DNA from: Cordylochernes scorpioides
Taxonomy: Eukaryota; Arthropoda; Arachnida; Pseudoscorpiones; Chernetidae
Reading direction: 5' to 3'
Assembly: GCA_030710605.1 (NCBI GenBank)
Contig: CP092881.1
Span: forward strand, 70,299,118-70,363,117
DNA: 64,000 nucleotides
The translations under genes and the position numbers were made by a program. Below the pieces are notes generated by a model, which worked only from the letters and a program-made list of their open reading frames with translations, was not told where the DNA came from and searched no databases. This document shows, in pieces, positions 52,843 to 64,000 of this stretch (positions are counted from its first letter, which is position 1; every line of letters begins with the position of its first letter).

Positions 52843-53080
52843 ACACAACAACAACAAAAGCCTTTATTGGGCACACGTGCCATACAGGATTCTCCCGGTA
52901 GGACAAAATAAATAAATAACAAATTAGCATCATAGTTATATACAAATATTGGGCATTGACCTCGACCAATTATCGAGTTGGATCCGGTGTCTGTGCTAAA
53001 TATTTTGATTGAGCTGATTTCCAGTATTTATAAAAAGCGAATGTAAAGGGTCTGGATTTTACGACTTTTGCCATTAAAAC
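52843..53080 (-). mobile_element. LINE C 3' UTR and TTG-rich tail
   Basis: On the minus strand: AGAATCCTGTATGGCACGTG, TGCCCAATAAAGGC and (TTG)-rich tail. GGCAC/GTGCC stem-loop before AATAAAGG parallels the AAGAC/GTCTT stem-loops of three other 3' ends in this window. Confidence 0.7.
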
Positions 53081-54052
53081 CTAAGGCGAATTGCTATTAT
53101 AGCGGGTCTCTTGACGAAGAATTTCTCTCTCTTCTTCCATTGCCGTACAGTAGAACATGTAGTGTGGAAAATCGAGACTAAATTCACCGTTGCATAAGGT
53201 GCATTTTATGGTCTTAGTTTTCAAAAGTGAAACATGATTAATTCTCTGTACTGCAAAAAGGCTTCTTACTTGTGCAATGATTTTCTTTAAGGTTAGGGGG
53301 ATATTGTCATTTAGATAGCATTCCATTGTAGGTGATGAATGAAAGTATTTATAGTGAGAGTAGAGTACTGATTTTCTTATTCTTACATAATCCAGCTGCA
53401 AGGACTGATCGGTTGCCGTTCTAATAATTAGGGGGATGTATCTTTGTAGAATATTGAAGTCTGTACATCCAACAAGCCATGAGAAGCCGGTGTTATTAAG
53501 TAGCTCTGTTATACTTTTTACCAGTCCGATATTCTGTTTTGAAGAAATTGAAATGTCCCACAAATGTGCCAAACAAATTGAAGGTAGCCTGCTGCCGTCA
53601 ATTTTCAGAATTCTAGTCAAGAATTTTAAAGTTAGTTTTTTCACTGTGATATCAAGAGAGTTTCTTCCTGTTTCGGCCCTCAAATTATAACCCGGAGTAT
53701 AGCTTGGAAGGCACAGAAAACGTCTGAGAAAGGTATCCTGGATTCTATCTAAGATTAAGGCTTGATCATATGCCTAGATTGGAGCCGCATAGAGTAGGAC
53801 TGTCAAGATCATAGAATCCAACAATCTCATACTTGCATGGAAGGATTTGAGCTTGGACTTCAGAATAATCTCCCCCACAGCACCCATCGCGGCCATGGTC
53901 TTGCCTCTATAATTTAAGGCAACTTGAGTGAAAGAAATCGAAGGGGTGAGCGGGTAGCCCAGGTAGGTATATTTTGATGTAACACTTAAAGGACTTTGAC
54001 CCCAATACCATCTTTCTGAACGCGCCACCTTTCCTCCATTACGGAAAACCAT
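53081..54052 (-). pseudogene. LINE C ORF2 C-terminal part
   Basis: RT thumb and tail: YTYLGYPLTPSISFTQVALN, LLDSMILTVLLYAAPI, then LDITVKKLTLKFLTRILKID, ending with zinc motif CTLCNGEFSLDFPHYMFYCT. One stop near 53774 and a break around 53684-53770. Same frame as the RT piece upstream. Confidence 0.82.
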
Positions 54053-54118
54053 TATTCTTGACTTGTTTTCGTTCAGAGTTAGTAAGTTATTTTCTCGAGA
54101 GGTTTTCAGTATATTGAT

Positions 54119-55341
54119 TTACAATTGATGGTTTATTTTAGAATCACCGATCAAAACAATATCGTCGGCATATAGGAGGAGGTGTATGTTTCCGAAATTG
54201 GGTAAGTATATTCCTGACAACACCGAGTCATCAAAAATTTTAAACAAATCATTAATAAAGAGTAGGAATAGGCATGGGGATAGTGGGTCACCTTGGAGCA
54301 CCCCCGAACGAATTTCAATGAATTCAGTGATAGAATTGTTCCAACGAACCGCAGCGGTCATGTCTTCGTAATAACATTTAATTAAGTTGACAAATCGGTA
54401 ATTCAGTCCTATTTTAACTAGTTTTGTCCATAGCAATGCGTGAGGAACCGTGTCAAAAGCTTTTTTTAAGTATACGATGAAGGAGTAACATTTACCTCTT
54501 TTCTTCCTTAGGGCAAGTTGGATTACAGATGTCAATATGAAAATGTGATCTTGACATGAGTGAGCAGATCTAAAGCCCGCTTGATTCTCTGGGATAATAT
54601 CATTAGTTTCAATCCATTTGACTAGGCGGGACCTAAGTATTGCTATAAATAGTTTCGCGAAATTGCTCAGCAGTGATATATTCCGCGGTAGTTGGATGGA
54701 TTATCAGAATCGCCATTTTTGAATATCGGATGAATAATAGACTTCGAGAAGGAGGATGGGAATACAGCTCATCTTAGTATTCTGCTGTATAGATCCTTGA
54801 GTAACAGCAAGTAACTGTGGGGAAGGAGCTTGATTGCTTCGTTCGGTACCTCGTCGATTCCAGCTGCTTTACACTTCTTTAAACGCGAGATTTCTTCTGT
54901 TATCTCCCTCATTATAATTTCCGCCAATAAGCCTGTATCCACTGAAAGCGTGTTTAGTATAGGAAGGATATATTCTGTTGATGTTTCGGATGAGAGTAGT
55001 TTGTCGTAAAATTGGTGCCATTCTTGAAGCGATATGTTTCCTTGAATGAAACTTCTTTTTTTTTATAAATGCTTATTGTTTTCCAAAGGTTTTTAGAGTC
55101 ATGAGTATTGCTTGATAAATTTACATGCAATGATTGGTAGTATTTTTCTTTTTATCTCTAATTAATGCAGCATAGAATTTCTTTTTTGAAATATAGTTAA
55201 CACGGTCTGTTTCTTTTTTTTATTTCATGTAGATTTTGAGATGGGATTTAGTATTCTCTTTTGTTAGATAACATTCTCGATCAAACCAGGGCTTTGAATT
55301 TGGGTTCAATGTTTTGGGTCTTCTCTGCATCCCCGCTTTGC
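54119..55341 (-). pseudogene. LINE C reverse transcriptase
   Basis: Best part 54535-54119: SFIVYLKKAFDTVPHALLWT (motif A), RSGVLQGDPLSPCLFLLFIN (motif B), HLLLYADDIVLIGDSK (catalytic YADD). Upstream to 55341 the fingers region is present in several frames (e.g. the AGIDEVPNEAIKLLPHSYLL stretch near 54790-54860). Two or more frameshifts. Confidence 0.88.
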
Positions 55342-56340
55342 TCATAGTTTATCAGTTAAAAGCCTCATTGTACTATCTATTGAGTGATTCCAATTCAAGT
55401 GTATTCCATTTAGTGCCTGCGAGAAAAACTGTGAGTTATCATGTGTCCATCTATAACTTGTTAAAGGTGTTGGATTTGTATGTCTCGAGTAATTCACCAT
55501 CGACTGTAATGAAGTAATTCTGCGATCAGAACCGGGCACTATAAGGGCAGACAAGGTGATAGGGAGATGGTCCGAATATGGAGAACATTCAACTTGGAAG
55601 TTCTCAATTAGATCCAAAAGCAAGGGGGTCACCACAAAGTAATCCAAGACCGAAGAGCCACGGTCTGAGATGTAAGTAAAATTGTCATTTTGATCTGCCA
55701 TCGATCTGCCATTTAAAATAGTCAGTAAACTATTGTCGAGGAACTCAACAAAATGGGTTGCATTTGGAGAGATCATCTTATCACTGGAATTACGCAGTGA
55801 GAAAATATTTGAAGAGAGCGCAAATACATTGTGAAAACCGCCCATAGATCCCGTTCGAATGTTAAGGTCACCCGCCAGCATTATTTCATAGCCACATAAT
55901 AATCTTTCCTCAATAAACCTAAATAGTTTGTTTAGGTTGAGTTTAAAAGTATCACCAGGTGGTAAATATGCGACTAGTATACATAGTTTACATATAGAGG
56001 TTTGTTTAAAACAAATTGAAATCCAGTTAGGCTCAATTTCTATTTTGTAAATATAATTTGCAAGCATTTTACTGATTCCGACCAGTATTCCACCAGACGG
56101 TTTTCAGGTCTTGCAACATCTTGTAGCCAGCGATTCATAAATAGTAAATTCATGTATGTCAACTTGTATATTGCGATCGAGCCAGGTTTCTGCAAGTGCA
56201 AAAATATGATAATGTTTTATATAATCGAGAAGATCAAACAATGAACTAGCTCTCATGTATCCATTTATGTTCCAGTATAAAATGTCAATAGAATTTTCAC
56301 ATTTAGTAGGTTTCAATTGTAGGTCTGGTGATATTACCAA
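55342..56340 (-). pseudogene. LINE C ORF2 endonuclease domain
   Basis: APE-type nuclease: SIDILYWNINGYMRASSLFD, IFALAETWLDRNIQVDIHEF, IMLAGDLNIRTGSMGGFHNV, ISDRGSSVLDYFVVTPLLLD, CSPYSDHLPITLSALIVPGS. A single in-frame TGA at 56104-56106 breaks it; the flanking codons stay in the same frame. ORF2 starts 27 nt after the ORF1 stop, in the same frame. Confidence 0.88.
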
Positions 56341-56370
56341 TTCTCTTCTGTTTGTATTTACATCCAGTTA

Positions 56371-57312
56371 CTATAACTCCGCACCTTCCTTGGTGGTAAT
56401 TTTACCATTAAAAACCCGATAAACTGTTCCATTAACAATCAGTTTAACATCCCTAAGTTTTGCCGTGATTCCTTTGTTTAAGAATGCTTTCCATTTAGGA
56501 ATCAACAGTCGGCGTTGTTTTCTGGTACTAGGAGAGTAGTCCTTGCATACAAATATCTTCAAGTCCCTTAATTTAAATTAATTTTTAAATATCTTTATTC
56601 TCTCGCTGTGTTCTGGAACCTCTACCAGCATTGGGGCTTTATCCTTTTTGGATAACCTCCTGCACCTGGAAATAGCGATCTCATCCGAGATCTGCATCTT
56701 GTCCTTTATCAAACCTTTCATTTTGGCGCGGGATTCATCAGGATTTTCACTTCCATTACTTTCCATACCGTAAAAAATCAAATTCTTCTCTAGGTTTTTC
56801 ATCTCCATAAAACTAACTCGACTCTCAAGTTCTCTAATCTTTTTGACATTCACTTCAACGGCGCTCGTAGTTAATTCCAGAGAAGATTCAAGCTGCTGTA
56901 CACGGGTGTCAAATTTCTGCATCCCTAGTTCTATCGCAGATAGCCTAGATTCGAGTTTTGAGCCCCAATCATCCATTTTAGTAGAGAGTGCCGCAATCAG
57001 TTATTTTAAGTCTTTCTCCATAGGCGTTTCTAGAGTTGTTTGTCTGGTAACTTTAGGGCCTGGGTTACTCTCGATACCCGAGATCAATAACAATGCTAGT
57101 ATTATAATTCTCAAATTTGATTTACTATAACGAAAACGTGTAGAGAGCCCACATTTTTTCACTTGATCTAAAGCAGTCAGCCTTTCGCAATTTACATCAT
57201 TTTCATCGATAAAATCATAATTTGCATAACCCAGCAACCAGCCAACGCGCTCATTTACATGATGAGTGATGCATAAAAACAAGATACATGTATATATTAG
57301 GCCTATATTCAT
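56371..57312 (-). pseudogene. LINE C ORF1 with 2A-like motif
   Basis: One reading frame of ~313 codons with two stops (57001-57003 and 56578-56580). N-terminus MNIGLIYTCILFLCITHH is hydrophobic and signal-like; then LRIIILALLLISGIESNPGP, a 2A-like ribosome-skipping motif (57055-57080). Next a coiled coil (MDDWGSKLESRLSAIELGMQ, VKKIRELESRVSFMEMKNLE), an RRM-like piece (NLIFYGMESNGSENPDESRA, ISRCRRLSKKDKAPMLVEVP) and a basic C-terminal domain (PKWKAFLNKGITAKLRDVKL). This is the order of ORF1p in CR1/L1-like LINEs. Confidence 0.85.
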
Positions 57313-57539
57313 TTTTCCTTTTCTACACTCTTTTCTTCCGAGAAATAAAAGATAAATATTTCCTCTTTCCCTTTACAAGAATTAGAGTAACTCAGCAGAA
57401 AGGCAAAAACTAAAAATATCAAGAAAAATGAAATACTTAACGGGAGCTGTAGTTACCTGCTGCCTCTTCGGTTGGCCACCTAGCGGGGAATCCTGATATA
57501 ATTAAACTAAACAAACATACTGGCAATTCTGTTCTTATA

Positions 57540-57995
57540 TAATACTAGCGGATGTACCCGGCTTCGCCCGAGGTTTTACCCGAGTAAAGGTTTGTCTAAC
57601 GAACATTTGTTAAAACAATTCTCTATAAACTTATTAAAAAAAAAGAAGATATATTTTGATAATTTGGAACTCGTAAATTTGAATCTCTCGATAAAGTGAA
57701 CATTTTTTCCCGGTCCCTGTGTGCCGTGCCATCCTGAATTTTGTCTTTCCTGATTTTCTACATTCCAAAATCATCGTTTTATCTAGTGAACATTTTTTCC
57801 CGGTCCCTTGAACATTTGTTAAAACAATTCTCTATAAACTTAAAAAAAAAGATATATTTTGATATTTTGAAACTCGTAAATTTGAATCTCTCGATAAAGT
57901 GCTCATTTTTTTCCCGGTCCCTGTGTGCCGTGTCATCCTGAATTTTGTCTTTCCTAATTTTCTACGTTACAAAATCATCGTTTTAGCTAGTGAAT
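57540..57995. repeat. ~200-bp direct duplication beside a common short repeat
   Basis: 57540-57575 has ACTAGCGGATGTACCCGGCT, a string common in arthropod repeats. Then GAACATTTGTTAAAACAATT ... CCCGGTCCCTGTGTGCCGTG ... ATTTTCTACATTCCAAAATC occurs twice (about 57600-57780 and 57808-57990). Confidence 0.75.
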
Positions 57996-58009
57996 TTTAT
58001 ATTTAAACG

Positions 58010-58230
58010 ATATTCAGTATTTATTTTGATTTTTATATATCATATATATCGTTTTGCACAATTATTTAAACTTTTTTAATTTAATTCATTGAATAGAAAT
58101 TTAATTTTTAGTATCGCATTTATATTTATTCGAATTTTATATTTAAACGATACTCATTATTTCTTTTGATTTTTATATATCATATATATCCTCTTGCACA
58201 ATTATTTAAACTTTTTAAAATAAAGTACAA
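58010..58230. repeat. ~125-bp tandem duplication
   Basis: GAATTTTATATTTAAACGAT ... TTTTTATATATCATATATAT ... TTGCACAATTATTTAAAC occurs at 58003 and 58130. Confidence 0.8.
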
Positions 58231-58980
58231 TACTTAAAAAAAATATGTTTCTTATATAATCTAAAATTAGAAAATAAAATTTTAAATCGGTATATATATA
58301 TACCGTATATATATATATATATACGGTATATAATATAGTGTATTTAAATATATATAATTAAATATATTAATAGTAATTGTTTTTATATTTGGAAAATAGA
58401 GGAAAAGTAAACTATTAAGAACAACAGATTTTGAATTAATTTTGGGTCAGAACAGCAAGCTAATTCTGTATCAAATAGTATAGTTATGAAAAATTTTAAG
58501 ATTAATAATTTTTTTAATTTAATTTAAATGTGTGAGGTTTGTTTTTTATTTTTTTTTTTGTAATACATAATTAGTTAGATTATATTTAAAATAAAAAAAG
58601 AAAAAAAAAGTAACACCAGCAAAGCATCGGCAGTTACGCGTCATAGGCTGGGTGAAAAAAGGAATAAGCGAAGAGAAAGTTTTAAAGAGAAGAACAAAGA
58701 CAGAACCATGATAATAATTTTCCAAATATAAAATAAAGCTAATTAGAGAGAGAGAAAGGTATTTTTTTGCTCTATTTTCTCTCTTGATGAGAGAAGTTAG
58801 ATTTTTGTAAATTTTTTTTTTTTTGGGAATTTTTTTTTTTTTATATATAAGCTTATTTTAAAGACAATCTAGTGTAAAAGTGGAGGACACGATATAAGAT
58901 AATATATTAAATTAGGAAGGATGAAAACCTTAAGGGTTAGAACAATTGAAAACCATAAAGGTTAGACCAGATGGAAAGAA
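58231..58980. other. AT-rich with a (TA)n palindrome
   Basis: (TA)n interrupted by symmetric ACCGT/ACGGT at 58288-58335. Otherwise low complexity. Confidence 0.6.
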
Positions 58981-59040
58981 GTTGGTACTCAGGTGGGCCT
59001 CTTCAGATGAAGACCTGAGCAGCAGTTTCGGCCCTTACTC
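58981..59040 (-). ncRNA. Permuted hammerhead-like motif, divergent T2 copy
   Basis: Minus strand GGGCC (59030-59034), GAAA (59026-59029), 19 nt (59007-59025), CTGAAGA (59000-59006), GGCCC (58995-58999). GGGCC and GGCCC are complementary. Different sequence from the other T2 copies but the same core, spacing and bracket. A second complement, CTCAGGT/ACCTGAG, overlaps it. Confidence 0.5.
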
Positions 59041-60689
59041 CATTACTGCCAAACCATACCTCTTCGACCAAATAGAAAGCAATTTTAGGTTGGAACGGAT
59101 ATAGGGTAATAGCTGAACCTTAGATATACTACAAAAATCAACTAATGAACTAAGACATTGTCATCTTCTGCACTTTCAAACCTAACTCAAAACATGTTTT
59201 TTCAGTTCAGAAGTTAAATTGATTCGGTTCCCTAGACTTAATCAGATTGATATATACTTATCCTTTAGTGTTAAACTTTAAATCAAATTGTGTTTATTCT
59301 TTTTGGGTATAAGGACTGTAAGAGACTGATAAGAAATTAGTAATACAGTTAAATGATTATTATAAATATAGGAAAAATTGATCATATCCCAAGCCTTTAA
59401 CAATGTGCGTCGACAAGGGAACAGGAAATCTAACATTAAAGAACATAGAAAAATAAACTTTGCCTGATGTTAGTAGGTTCAGATTATAGTCCAAATTGTG
59501 TTCATACACTCTAAATAATAGGACTGCAGGAAAATAATCAGATATTAGTAGTAGGAGAGGATAAGGATTAATTGGAACTACAAGAAAGTATGATTAAATT
59601 CAAACAAGTTAAGAATGTGCGTCTTACCATAAATGGAAAAATCAGCTTCATCAGACAAAGACATAAGTCCCTTGTCTGAAGATGGTGAAAATGCTTTCCC
59701 ATAATAACTCACATCATCAATTTATTTGAACTGGTCCTAACGGAACCGTATATTCTATATATAGTCGTATCTATACTTTTTTTTTAAATATAATATATGA
59801 GGACCATTACCTGTAATTTCTGCTAAATAAGGAAGTTTAGGAATTTAAGTTTTAATGCTTCATATCAATTAGATTGAATGTTCATATTATAATTATTTAA
59901 ACTTTTAAATCGGTAACCTCAAGGAGATAGCACTAAAGCACTAATATTTGAATTAGTTTTACTTAATATATTAGCCCTGAAAGACCCAAGGTCATCAGGT
60001 GTAGACCAAAACCTAAGCCTATCTCGGTCTCAATGGTGGCGCTGCTTGCGAGTTAAAGCTACAAATCTGTAAATAACTCTAAGGATATTAAAGATATTCA
60101 AGAAATTATTTTTCGTAAACCTTTCCGGGGATATACCTAAACATATCCCAAAATTTCACGGCGATTGGATGTACGGTTTTTGAATCCATAGAGTACACAC
60201 AGACATTCATATATATATATATATGTATACCAAACACTGCAGCGCTGGCAGAGGCGTCATATTCATTATACATAGTTAATATAATCCATATTATCTTTTT
60301 TTTAAATAGTGCAGACTGTGCACTTTGTATGTATTGACAAGATGTCAATAAAATTATTTTAATTGTCAATTGTCTATATAGGAATTTCCTGACGAAAGAA
60401 TCTTATGGGGGTCAAATTAAGTCCTTGAAGGTGTTCCAAAGGATCATCGAAAGCTCTTCAAGACAATGAATCAAGATTGATTGAATTTGTCTTAATCGAA
60501 ACGACGGCAATAAATAAATATAAGGATAAGTATTTAAGTCAGCCGAGCTACTAGATTGCTATGTAGGTGAATGCATACAGTACCTATACATATTTAGTGT
60601 GAACACAAAGTATACTTATAAGTCTAATATAAAACCAGAAAGACACTAAATATAAAGTATATTTTCAAGGAGTATAAAATGTTTAAATA
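59041..60689. other. Nothing firm recognised
   Basis: A decayed family C motif (TTGTCTGAAGATGGTGAAAA) lies at 59678. (TA)n at 60212. No coding sequence supported. Confidence 0.45.
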
Positions 60690-61035
60690 AAATACTCTTG
60701 TGCCAATATTGAGTAAATATATATCAGGTCTTCAGTGAAAAGTGTCCAGGGATGTGTCACTTTATTTTCCTGTTTATCATTACTCTTCACAATTCATCCT
60801 TACATACTTCATCCCTATGGTTGGAAATAATCGTTATTTCTCCTCAAAATAAATTTAGTTTTTTCGTTCAAAATAAACACATACGGGATAATTTTCAAAT
60901 GTTGTTTTACAATGGTAGTACCAGGTTTTCTCCTGTAGAAGGATGTCCGTACCTGAAAGCTAGAGATTAAAAATGTTTTGAAAAGATACTTTTCCCTGGA
61001 GGCCTGATATATTTTTACTTAGTATAAAATATTTG
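60690..61035. mobile_element. PLE-type termini around a SINE arm
   Basis: AGTAAATATATATCAGGTCT at 60713 and inverted GAGGCCTGATATATTTTTAC at 60997, with the terminal motif TCTCCTGTAGAAGGATGTCC, GTACCTGAAAGCTAGAG at 60923-60965. A 33-kb-family SINE arm (60755-60920) lies inside. Confidence 0.55.
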
Positions 61036-61989
61036 TTGACTCTTGTAGAGTCCTAATATCTATTTATATATCCCTCTTATTTTGGTAGGACGGGCCCTGT
61101 CTTAAGTTATAGCACTCGGCAGAAGCTTGTATCTAGACATGCTGACCTGGCTTCAAACCCATCATATATTATCATTGTTCGACTTGTCAACCGAAGTCTC
61201 CTAGTCCTAGGACCATATTATAGAATCATGGCCAGCAGTTGAGCTTCCAGAGAAATACAAACTTAGGATTTGCACAATGTGTTTATGACTAGAGGCATAC
61301 CTGATGGAATAAACCACTTGTTCCTATCTAGTAGAGATAAAATATCTTGGTATGATGGCATTCATCTGCGAACACATCTCCCTTAAAATGATATAAAACA
61401 AGGAATTTGGTTCATTTTCTCTGCCAAGAATGAACAGATCAGTAGTGCAGCAAAACTTCGCTCTTTCTTTGTAAAATGTATGCACTAAAACCAACCTATT
61501 CACCATTGCATACAATGACCATCAAAAAGTGAGGCTGCGATATCGACACGTTCTGAAAAAAAAAAACAATAATAAAACAACACTCGTTCTTATCTATGTG
61601 AAACACCTTTTGATTATTTATTTCTTAGAACTGAAGAAATGTCTTGGGTCTATCGACGTTAAAACCCCACACATTTACATGCTGAAAAAAATATATTTCA
61701 AGAGTAACAATGGTTTTTAATAATTAAATGTTTGCTTTTATTGAGAATAAAAGTTTCAACAATTTTTTATAATATATCTCTCACACGCTTTGTGGACCAA
61801 TTGAAGGAACTCAAGACGGTCGCCAAAATGGTACACTGAGCTCAAGACAGAGATGGCTGGTGTCTCATCGTGTTTGGGATGTGATACGTACAGTTGGCCA
61901 CAAAGTTTGATCGCGAATATAATGATTGTAATGTAATAATCTCTTTTCTCCCTCTTCTAGGAATGCCACATATATAACCATTTATCTTC
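61036..61989. other. Nothing recognised
   Basis: No feature supported. Confidence 0.45.
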
Positions 61990-62110
61990 ATTTAAAAATC
62001 ATATATTGGATCAAAATATCATTTATTTTGCCAATATTGGTAAAAGAAATGGTATTTTGATCCAATATATGCCTTTTTAATTGAGGATTCATGGATTGCT
62101 CTATTTTCAA
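61990..62110. mobile_element. Family G minimal foldback
   Basis: CATATATTGGATCAAAATAT, CATTTATTTTGCCAATATTG then inverted ATTTTGATCCAATATATGCC and ATGGATTGCTCTATTTTCAA. The motif-containing part is deleted. Confidence 0.75.
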
Positions 62111-62204
62111 AAATATATAACCATTAGTTAGACAGCATCACTAATTTTTTAAGGCGACGATGGAATTAACTCTGTCCACTGGGCAGAGAGAACCTGGTGT
62201 CTGA

Positions 62205-62550
62205 GCTGGCGAGATGCTCCAAAGGCACCCCGAATCTTGAAAAAGTCCAACCCCACCAGTGAGTTCAAGTGCCAAACGGGGCTCTGGCACATTTGTAAGT
62301 GCAAAAGTCGAACTGATTTTCACATGTGTAGACATGTGGTGCACTTACAGTAAAAGAAGTCGCCTATCTCTGCCCACCTTGATTATCGTGGCCTGTTCCA
62401 TGTGTACTAAGGATAGATAAATAAAAGAAACAATCCAGGGCCATGTTTCTTTAACTACTTTTTTATTTATCTAGCTCTCAGGCCAACATGCCTCTCAACA
62501 AGATAACTAGAAGTATGACTTCCAGCTAACTATGCAGGCCTAATTGAAAT
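62205..62550 (+). mobile_element. tRNA-headed SINE copy 5 (head lost) plus shared 3' sequence
   Basis: Body from AAAAAGTCCAACCCCACCAG to GATAGATAAATAAAAGAAAC, then CAATCCAGGGCCATGTTTCT, ATGCCTCTCAACAAGATAAC, TAGAAGTATGACTTCCAGC, as at 52140-52240. Confidence 0.8.
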
Positions 62551-63364
62551 AAACGAATTGGCACCATGATTATCATGGCTTGTACCAGGTGTACTAGGGA
62601 TAAATAAAGAAAATTCAATCCAGCAATAATTGCTGAACTAGATTTCTCTCAACATTTGGCAAGACAAATAGAGAATGAACTGTTTAAAAAATAAATAGAT
62701 GCCTTAATGAAGTATTCAGATTCAAAATTGTGCTCATTCCCCAGACATGGCATAATAGGAAAGACGGCAGCTGTATCGACCAGTCAACACACCTCACTGC
62801 CTCCCAATACACCGGCTCTTTGTGCCTGGAAGTTCTTTATTTGCCAAGTTCCGGCAGATAGCATAGAATGGAGAAATGTTTTTTCTTCTTCTTCTTTAAA
62901 ACTAGGGTGTTGAATAAAATGTGGGTGGAATTGGATTTTACTTCTTTTAATATACTGACGTGTCAACAATACGTATCGTTTAGGTGTCACTTTATATTTG
63001 AATATGGTACATTGGGGTAAATTTGTTACAATTGTCTTTAGAGAAAATATTTCAAATTTTGAAGATTTGGTGCGTCATCATGTTGGATTCTATTTTTCTA
63101 CACTGTTCCTTGATGAAAGAGGAAACTTGTTCTTCAAAATCTCTTAGGTTATTGTTATCTATGACTGCCATTTTTTACCAAATTTTCATCGTATTTTCTC
63201 GTTAAAAAGGTTTAATTGTGAAATTCGAAAGAATTTATACAGTTCCTTTAGCGAGGGAAGAGTAATTTACTGATATTTGGAAAGATCCATATTGTACAAG
63301 TGTGTTTTAACCGCAATGCTTAAATCTACATGCGCTTCGTCGAACCATTCTTTTTTTATAATAA
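62551..63364. other. SINE tail duplicate, otherwise nothing recognised
   Basis: ATGATTATCATGGCTTGTAC and TAGGGATAAATAAAG at 62567-62612 repeat the SINE end. No coding sequence supported. Confidence 0.5.
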
Positions 63365-63555
63365 GAAATTTAAACTAATTTTGACGTGTATGATTCTTTT
63401 CAAAATAAAACAATTTTCTACTATCTTGACTACAATGATGAATATGATTATTCATTATAATCAGTAATATTTTTCATGACAGTAAGGGGACAGTAGAAAA
63501 TTTTTCTATTTAAAAAAGAATCATACGTATCAAAATAGTTTCAATTTATTATAAA
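63365..63555. mobile_element. T2-family foldback, short
   Basis: TTTAAACTAATTTTGACGTG, TATGATTCTTTTCAAAATAA, TTTTCTACTATCTTGACTAC and inverted CAGTAAGGGGACAGTAGAAA, AAAGAATCATACGTATCAAA, ATAGTTTCAATT. The inner CTGATGA part is missing. Confidence 0.75.
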
Positions 63556-63674
63556 AGATGATGCAATATATCATATTTTCATTGCCAATTTTCTTCAAAG
63601 TGCGTATTTAAAAAGAATGAACGGAATGTAGTTTATTTGGAGGATCATCGGAGAATAATACCATGAACACTTGA

Positions 63675-63835
63675 TGTTTTTCAAATTAAAGATACTTCGG
63701 TCAATAAATCTTTTTTATTGTCTTGACGTTTTGACAAAAATCTTTTATCCTCGTCAGGAGCGAATGAAAATTAAAACATTTGGCAAAGCGTTAAAATAAA
63801 AAATATTTACTGGCCGAAGTATATTTAATTTGAAT
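63675..63835. mobile_element. Family B foldback, right arm truncated
   Basis: CAAATTAAAGATACTTCGGT, CTGACGA on the minus strand (63751-63757) with GAAA decayed to AAAA, and the inverted tail ATTTACTGGCCGAAGTATAT, TTAATTTGAA. Confidence 0.8.
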
Positions 63836-64000
63836 AACAATGAATGCCGGCCAGGCAGCCTCTAGCTTTAGGAACATTTGAGTTCTTAGAGAATATAGCT
63901 TCATGATGAACTGCGGTTTACTGGTGATTCAGTTAGCCATCTTGAAACATAATGAACGCTGTGAAGTTCAGTTTCCAGAAGCCGATGATCTCCTCGGTTT

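Noticed and set aside
58288-58335. TA palindrome as a regulatory element
   Set aside because: A simple (TA)n microsatellite; such palindromes arise readily.
59678-59720. Hammerhead family C copy
   Set aside because: CTGAAGA is present but stem II and GAAA cannot be placed; too decayed.

Overview
This is a stretch of an AT-rich animal genome, most likely an arthropod. That judgement rests on the transposon types (Ty3/gypsy elements, Penelope-like elements, several LINE clades, mariner, hAT and pogo-type short elements, tRNA-headed SINEs); the species cannot be named from the sequence. There is no bacterial gene organisation. Almost everything recognisable is mobile DNA. The only good candidate for host coding sequence is one short exon: a signal peptide followed by a splice donor at 31822-31885, in a small GC-rich island.

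Layout. 1-3009: intact gag and pol (to the window edge) of a Ty3/gypsy element on the minus strand, with a textbook -1 slippery site. 3.4-7.4 kb: tandem repeats, MITEs and hammerhead-bearing repeats. 7411-16691: a 9.3-kb block bounded by ~400-bp inverted repeats with mariner-type ends; it contains a decayed gypsy, a LINE split by a small Penelope-like element, and a broken mariner transposase. 17467-21377: a Penelope-like element (PLE) whose two ~1.15-kb ends form a near-perfect inverted repeat around the reverse transcriptase. 22-31 kb: an unrecognised coding relic, SINEs, a second gypsy with LTR, gag and protease, and foldback elements. 31.7-31.9 kb: host exon. 32-46 kb: foldback elements, SINEs, MITEs and GC-rich islands. 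46.9-49.2 kb: 87-bp minisatellite. 50-52.7 kb: more foldbacks, a SINE and a MITE. 52.8-57.3 kb: a nearly full-length, lightly damaged LINE whose ORF1 carries a 2A-like motif. 57.5-64 kb: AT-rich tandem duplications and scattered repeats.

Main result. At least six unrelated repeat families here carry the hammerhead ribozyme core (CTGANGA ... GAAA) with complementary stems. At about a dozen loci the hammerhead or PLE-type termini occur in pairs arranged head-to-head, with both 3' ends pointing outward. The two coding PLEs have the same topology, so the small palindromes look like non-autonomous, PLE-dependent relatives. A further set of seven loci shows a permuted arrangement (GAAA, exactly 19 nt, CTGANGA), mostly bracketed by complementary 5-mers, which resembles an open-stem-II hammerhead. 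Pairings were worked out by eye; no folding, database search or cleavage test was run.
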